Source: Jimgerdemannia flammicorona
Lineage: Eukaryota > Mucoromycota > Endogonomycetes > Endogonales > Endogonaceae
Direction of reading: 5' to 3'
Length of the DNA: 11,678 nucleotides
Assembly (NCBI GenBank): GCA_003990745.1
Contig: RBNI01006148.1
Coordinates: forward strand, 1-11,678
Below the pieces are notes generated by a model. It worked only from the letters and a program-made list of their open reading frames with translations. It had not been told where the DNA came from and did not search any database. A program made the position numbers and the translations under genes. This document shows, in pieces, positions 8,302 through 11,678 of the stretch. The first letter of the stretch is position 1. Each line of letters opens with the position of its first letter.

Positions 8302-9464
8302 CAGTCACTTCTTTTGTTGTCACATTCAGTAGCATAGTATCTGAATTGTCTACAGTAGAAGTATTGGACTTATGCTCTGTCTTAGACAGGGTACCTTCTT
8401 TCCTCTTGGTGGTAGCTCTTATTATCTCTTGGTGGATAACCCTGACTCCTCTGTGGTGGGTATCCTCTGTTGTCTTGGTAGCTCCAATTTTTGCATGTGA
8501 TGAGTTTTTCAATCTGTCCAACCAATTGGTCCAACTTGGAGCTGAGGTCTTGGATTTTACTCCTGTTCTTCTTTTCTTCTTTGGCTAACCTTCTTTTTTC
8601 AGATCTCTCTTGTCCTTGGAGGAGTCCTTGCAGGGCTTTGACCAAGATGTCTTCTTTATCTTCTTTCTTGTCATGGTCACTCCAGGTAGTTCCTTGTCTG
8701 ACATCAAAGAATCCTTGGGCTGCATTAACTTGCTCTTCAGACCTTCTGATGCCTAAGATATAGACATGCTGGACAATGTTTGGGGGAATTCCATTCATGA
8801 AGGTCATTGGACCTATGATGTTCTGGTTAGTGGCATTGAACCTAGCAGCATGAATTCTCTTCTGAATTCTTATGAAGAAGGCTCTGGGCAATTCTCTAAG
8901 ATTCATCTTCATCCCTATGATGGATTCTTATACCTTGTGGTAGGTTTCATTTCCTGCATACTTTTCAATGAGCTAGTGGACCATGGATACATATTCTAGC
9001 TCATAAGACATTGCTGCTTGTATCTGTCTTGCCAATTCTGAATCAGGGTTATCTGCTATTTGGTGAAAAATTCCTCTGGCTGATTCTCTGAGCTGAGTCT
9101 TATAGATGGTGATTTTTCTTTTATCTGAGAGATTCCTCAGAGCTGTAATTCCTTCAATTCTATCAAGGAATTCTCTGGGGTCTTCCTCAGGGTATTTTGC
9201 AAAGGTTGGCAATGAGGTGGCCATTTCATCATCACTTTCTTCTGATTCTGGTTCTGGTCTAGATTCTGATTCTGATTTACTTTCTGAGCTATTACTGGAG
9301 ATGGGAGTGCTTGGGTATTCTGAGGATGGAGTTCTGGACCTTGTACAAAGTAGAATGAGCCTAAGTATTCTTGTAGGAGCTACTTCCAATTCTGTAAGAG
9401 GTTGTGGTAAGGGTTCTATTAGTGAGATTGATGAGACTAGTATGGGGTGTCTGGCCATAAGATC
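8302..9464 (-). pseudogene. gag capsid region with coiled coil and CCHC remnant
   Basis: Begins after the TGA at 9467-9465. A Ser/Glu-rich low-complexity stretch (about 9225-9310) precedes the capsid-like core, which starts ATSLPTFAKYPEEDPREFLD and continues through helices typical of retrotransposon gag. Stops at 8973-8975 (TAG) and 8928-8930 (TAA) interrupt it, but similarity continues in the same frame: ELPRAFFIRIQKRIHAARFN and then IVQHVYILGIRR. A coiled coil (KIQDLSSKLDQLVGQIEKLI) is followed by two short GYPP repeats, two stops (8382, 8370) and a degraded zinc knuckle. Gag forms the cytoplasmic virus-like particle. The assignment rests on this order and on the protease downstream. Confidence 0.78.
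8322..8363 (-). other. Degraded CCHC zinc knuckle of gag
   Basis: The translation reads YCRQFRYYATEC. Against the usual C-x2-C-x3-G-H-x4-C pattern the second and last Cys are kept, the first Cys is Tyr, the Gly is Arg and the His is Tyr. Each change can be made by one transition (G to A or C to T). The spacing is preserved exactly, which is why I accept it as a knuckle. It would have bound element RNA; as it stands it lacks two zinc ligands. Confidence 0.72.
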
Positions 9465-9467
9465 TCA

Positions 9468-9782
9468 GGCTTGTGTGATAAGATCTTCTAGTTCTTGTGC
9501 AAGTTCTTCAAAATCTCCAACAGGGCCACCTGTATTATCTGGTTGATCTGGTTGGGGATTTTGGGCTGTACTGCCTTCTGGTTCTGGTTGAGATCCTTCT
9601 GATGCTGGGTAGTTGGCAAGTCTTAAGGTGATTACTTCTCTTCCTGTCCAAATGCTGGTGATAACTGGCTCTCCTGTAGTAGCAGAGATTAGTATTGTAT
9701 CAAATATATCCAGTTTGACTAGTGCTCCGAACAAGTCAATTTGAATCAAATCTGGATTTGATTCATCACATGACAGTTTGAT
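9468..9782 (-). pseudogene. gag N-terminal segment (unrecognised)
   Basis: This is an open stretch in the same frame as gag, bounded by TAG at 9785-9783 and TGA at 9467-9465. It has no ATG in frame, so the original start codon may have been lost or lie elsewhere. The first half is hydrophobic and beta-like (FDTILISATTGEPVITSIW); the second half is rich in Pro, Gln, Gly and Glu and ends in an acidic helix (DFEELAQELEDLI). The TGA that follows fits a CGA to TGA change. The segment probably belongs to the gag N-terminus or matrix-like region; no domain was recognised. Confidence 0.5.
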
Positions 9783-9784
9783 CT

Positions 9785-10073
9785 AAATCTCAAATCCGAA
9801 GCCATCCAAATCAACTCGGATTAATCTGAATCGCCCCATCTGAATTGCCCCATCCGAATCACCCATCTGAACCACCCCAATCCAAATCACTCAATCCAAA
9901 TCACTCAATCTGAATCACTCAATCTGAATTACTCAATCTGAATCACTCAATCTGAATCCTCTAATTCGAATCCTCCAATTCAAATCCTCTAATTCAAATC
10001 CTTCAATCCAAATCCTTCAATCCGAATCCTCATCTAAATCCTTCAACCGAATCCTCCAATCCAAATCCTCCAT
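9785..10073. repeat. 14-bp degenerate tandem array
   Basis: Units of 14 bp close to CYRAATCMYYCAAT repeat head to tail. Ten clean units run from 9882 to 10021 (starts 9882, 9896, 9910, 9924, 9938, 9952, 9966, 9980, 9994, 10008). Four follow with small deletions (10022-10073), and more degenerate units lie upstream (clear at 9826, 9840, 9854 and 9867; weaker back to about 9785). Differences are mostly C/T and A/G transitions. The array starts exactly where the gag frame ends, so it may lie in the leader or LTR of the element. There are no spacers and it is not a CRISPR. Confidence 0.85.
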
Positions 10074-10094
10074 ATGACTCATATGCCAGATGCA

Positions 10095-10182
10095 TCTATA
10101 ACACAATATATACATATACATACACAATACACACATATGCATACACATGTACACATAAATATGCAAACACACATATTGACAG
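10095..10182. repeat. AC/AT-rich simple sequence
   Basis: An imperfect dinucleotide-like tract of alternating purine and pyrimidine, made of ACAC, ATAT and CATGTAC blocks such as acacacatatgcatacacat. It contains no credible coding frame. Confidence 0.6.
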
Positions 10183-10399
10183 ATCAGTCTTCAACAGTTC
10201 ACAGTACCGATGATGCTTCAAGTCAAACATCCCTGATAGTTCCACACCTTCCATGCAATCCTTGCTCCAAAATCTGGTAATATTGTACTAAGATAGGAGA
10301 TGATATTGTTTGTAATTATTACAGGTAAAAAATTAAGATGCACCTATTGATAATTTTTGTTTGTTTTGACATACACATGATATTGTTTCATCCACCCCC
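10183..10399. other. AT-rich spacer without recognised feature
   Basis: Between the simple-sequence tract and the first recognisable hAT codons I see no supported gene, RNA or repeat. A possible acceptor-like ttacag sits at about 10319-10324, followed by AT-rich DNA with stops in all plus frames. An upstream hAT exon or the element terminus could lie here, but nothing can be shown. Confidence 0.35.
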
Positions 10400-10805
10400 A
10401 TGAACTGCACCAGCCAGAAGTTCAAAATGCTTGAGGCTATGACTTCGAACATAAATCGATACATAAAAGACAAGTACTCTGACAAAATCAAAAAGAATAC
10501 AGAGACAAATAAAATTGACATTCAAGCTGTAGTAGGTATGTTTATCCGATTGCCCGATCATTTCTGTACCAACAACACCATTTAATCAAAAATATTTAAC
10601 CATACTCTTTGGCAGAATTTCAAAATCGGCTCATTCGCTAGATTTTGTACACAGACCAGCCATTCACAACCATTGAGAGTGATCAATTATATAGCATCTT
10701 TGGTCTCCTCAAGCACGATTTATATTTGCCAAGTGCCAATACTATTTGCAAAGATGTCCTGGGGGCCTATAGGAAGGAGCACGACAATCTCCACCAGATA
10801 CTTCA
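10400..10805 (+). pseudogene. hAT transposase N-terminal part (possible BED finger tail)
   Basis: In one frame from 10400, TSNINRYIKDKYSDK resembles the end of a BED finger, with both zinc-binding His positions read as Tyr. TAA 10583-10585 follows, then KIFNHTLWQ (about 10589-10615). At about 10614-10617 the reading must move by one base to give FQNRLIR, a TAG (10639-10641, in place of the usual Trp) and YTDQPFTTIESDQ. It continues to LYLPSANTICKDVLGAY and HQILQ (ending about 10806). Those later blocks are well conserved in hAT transposases. A second single-base shift at about 10805 leads into the next part. The finger call is weak; the rest is good. Confidence 0.7.
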
Positions 10806-11099
10806 GATAAAATAAGGGCAGCACTGTGACCTTTGCAAGCTGAATTATATAAAAGAGCTCACCAATTTAACCTCACATTCAATAAGCAGAATTCGGCAGG
10901 CAAAATTTCATTTACGATTGACACATGGACATCCCCCAATGCAATTTCATTTCTGGGCATTACCAGTTATTGGATTGACCTCGATTGGCAGCTTAAATCT
11001 CTCACCCTTGACTTCATCAAATTTGCTGGCCCTCATTCTGGAGACAACATCGCAGATGCTTTTATTAGTTATATCCGGAAGCTTGGGATCACCACCAAG
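10806..11099 (+). pseudogene. hAT transposase central exon with first catalytic Asp
   Basis: Reads DKIRAAL, a TGA at 10827-10829, then ELYKRAHQFNLTF and KISFTIDTWTSPNAISFLGI. The DTWTS block is the first RNase H-fold Asp box of hAT transposases. It continues with HSGDNIADAFISYIRKLGITTK, ending in AAG at 11097-11099 right before a GT donor. The KLGI..K end normally runs straight on into the ILVI.DN block, which is found after the intron. The exon is open apart from the TGA. Confidence 0.78.
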
Positions 11100-11215
11100 G
11101 TAAAAAAGGGGGGCTTGCCATCAGGTCAACATTTTGAGGGAGGTCCTAAACCAAACCAGATTTTATTGGTTATTTATTTTCACATAAATTTGCCGACTGA
11201 ATATTTCAAGTACAG
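11100..11215 (+). other. Spliceosomal intron in hAT transposase
   Basis: Starts gtaaaa and ends tacag, 116 nt, with a ctga element about 20 nt before the acceptor as a possible branch point. Removing it joins GITTK to ILVIMMDN in phase 0, exactly the continuity expected for the hAT second-Asp block. Without removal the frame is lost in non-homologous sequence. Confidence 0.8.
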
Positions 11216-11590
11216 ATTTTGGTCATTATGATGGACAATACCACAAACAACTCAACATTTTTCAAAGTTTTAGCAGCCAGCCTCAAACAGAAAAATGTGG
11301 TCTTCAGTACAGAAAGCTGTCATATGCAATGCCAGGCCCACATACTGAACCTCACTGTTCAGGACTATCTTATGCATGTAGACAAAATGTACAAGAGAGG
11401 AGGGGCCCTGAGTATAATTTCTAAGCTACACAACCTGGTTGTGTCAGTCTGATCATCCCCACAATAACAAGACAAATTCACTGTGCAGTGTAGGGCAATC
11501 AGTTTAGCCCCGAAAGAGCTTATATTGGACATCTGTATGTATTGGAACTCAACATTTGCAATGATCCAGCACACGCTAGAGTTTGCTGTG
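11216..11590 (+). pseudogene. hAT transposase exon with second Asp, CxxC..H and WNST
   Basis: Begins ILVIMMDNTTNNSTFFKVLA, the second catalytic-type Asp at 11234-11236. Next come SCHMQCQAHILNLTVQDYL (Cys codons 11318-11320 and 11330-11332, His 11339-11341), SKLHNLVVSV, stops TGA 11450-11452 and TAA 11465-11467, FTVQCRAISLAPKELILDI, YWNSTFAMIQHTLEFAV. The TGA falls in the usual 'R.SP' position and fits CGA to TGA. The exon ends in GTG before a gtatgt donor. The family match is strong across both stops, so this is one decayed exon. Confidence 0.8.
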
Positions 11591-11636
11591 GTATGTGTCC
11601 TTTTTTTCTTTGGTCAGCTGAAGCAACTTGTTTTAG
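11591..11636 (+). other. Second intron in hAT transposase
   Basis: Starts with the strong donor gtatgtgt, has a T tract and a gctgaag branch-like element, and ends ttttag. At 46 nt it is typical of basidiomycete introns. It begins in phase 0. The downstream exon is only a few codons before the A-run, so protein continuity cannot confirm it. Confidence 0.6.
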
Positions 11637-11656
11637 ATGATTGAAGATTTATTTTT

Positions 11657-11678
11657 AAAAAAAAAAAAAACAAAAAAA
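11657..11678. repeat. A-run at window end
   Basis: Fourteen A residues, one C and seven A residues finish the window. It may be a simple repeat or the tail of a retroelement inserted in the hAT copy; nothing beyond is available to decide. Confidence 0.6.

Larger units (their letters stand above)
5412..9782 (-). mobile_element. Decayed LTR retrotransposon (Ty3/Gypsy-type) gag-pol with dUTPase
   Basis: One minus-strand frame runs from 9782 down to 5412 and carries, in order, gag, CCHC remnant, aspartic protease, charged linker, dUTPase and a pre-RT segment. I count about 30 in-frame stops (for example 9465, 8973, 8928, 8382, 8370, 7629, 7611, 7533, 5769-5777, 5706) but no frameshift. No CpG was found by eye between about 5527 and 9727. 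Reverse transcriptase, RNase H and integrase are missing; the LINE occupies the place where RT should begin. The protease pattern ILIDTGA with YDMILGINW favours Ty3/Gypsy over Copia. LTRs were not identified. Confidence 0.85.
10400..11660 (+). mobile_element. Decayed hAT-family DNA transposon (transposase part)
   Basis: The plus strand carries consecutive hAT transposase blocks: QPFT.IES, the YLPSA.TI.KD box, FTIDTWTS with the first catalytic-type Asp (10920-10922), MDNTTNNSTF with the second (11234-11236), CHMQCQAHILNL, and YWNSTF (11540-11557). Two GT..AG introns, two single-base frameshifts and several stops are needed to follow it. The terminal inverted repeats, the last catalytic Glu and the dimerisation end are not seen; the window stops first. 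The transposase would cut and paste the element in the nucleus; this copy cannot encode it. Confidence 0.83.

Noticed and set aside
5412..9782. Classic Neurospora-type RIP (CpA to TpA) as the sole cause of decay
   Set aside because: Many CpA dinucleotides remain while CpG is gone, so CpG-directed mutation fits better; a mixed process is kept as a possibility.
9785..10073. CRISPR-like array
   Set aside because: Repeats are contiguous, without unique spacers, and the setting is eukaryotic.
10807..10832. An additional intron in hAT at the frame change
   Set aside because: The only GT..AG pair is about 14 nt apart, too short to splice; a one-base deletion near 10805 explains the frame change.
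11657..11678. Poly(A) tail of a retroelement or processed transcript
   Set aside because: The sequence ends here, and upstream introns are retained in the hAT copy, so a processed copy of it is excluded; another element cannot be judged.

Overview
The window reads as repeat-packed fungal DNA, most likely from a filamentous basidiomycete (Agaricomycetes is my best guess). The reasons are a GC-rich LINE with two ORFs, a Ty3/Gypsy-type polyprotein with no CpG left, and a hAT transposase cut by short GT..AG introns. No host gene, rRNA, tRNA or CRISPR array is visible. Everything I can support is a transposable element or a simple repeat.

Layout. Positions 1 to about 5411, minus strand: a young non-LTR (LINE) element. 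ORF1 (5345-3312) is open. ORF2 (3280 running off the left edge) carries an APE-type endonuclease, a reverse transcriptase and a C-terminal CCHC zinc motif; it stays in one frame throughout and is broken only by three nonsense codons. Positions 9782-5412, minus strand: an old gag-pol polyprotein in a single reading frame with about 30 in-frame stops and no frameshift. In order it encodes a gag with coiled coil, a ruined CCHC knuckle, an aspartic protease (ILIDTGA), a Cys-containing charged linker, a clear trimeric dUTPase with all five motif regions, and a beta-rich pre-RT segment. It stops where the LINE begins, so the LINE seems to have landed in this older element or truncated it; its RT, RNase H and integrase are not in the window. 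Positions 9785-10073: a 14-bp degenerate tandem array. Positions 10074-10399: AC/AT-rich and AT-rich DNA without genes. Positions 10400 to the end, plus strand: a decayed hAT transposase with two convincing introns, two single-base frameshifts and several stops, running into an A-run at the window end.

How it fits together. The three elements differ in decay. The LINE still has many CpGs and an open ORF1. The gag-pol copy shows no CpG that I could find between about 5527 and 9727, and its damage is consistent with C:G to T:A transitions, including three lost positions in the zinc knuckle. The hAT copy has both nonsense and indel damage. This suggests methylation-linked or RIP-like silencing of an older LTR element and later insertion of a LINE. 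The most unusual content is the dUTPase domain lying between protease and the expected RT, together with an unrecognised Cys-rich stretch just before it. All motif calls come from reading the translation by eye; no database search was run.
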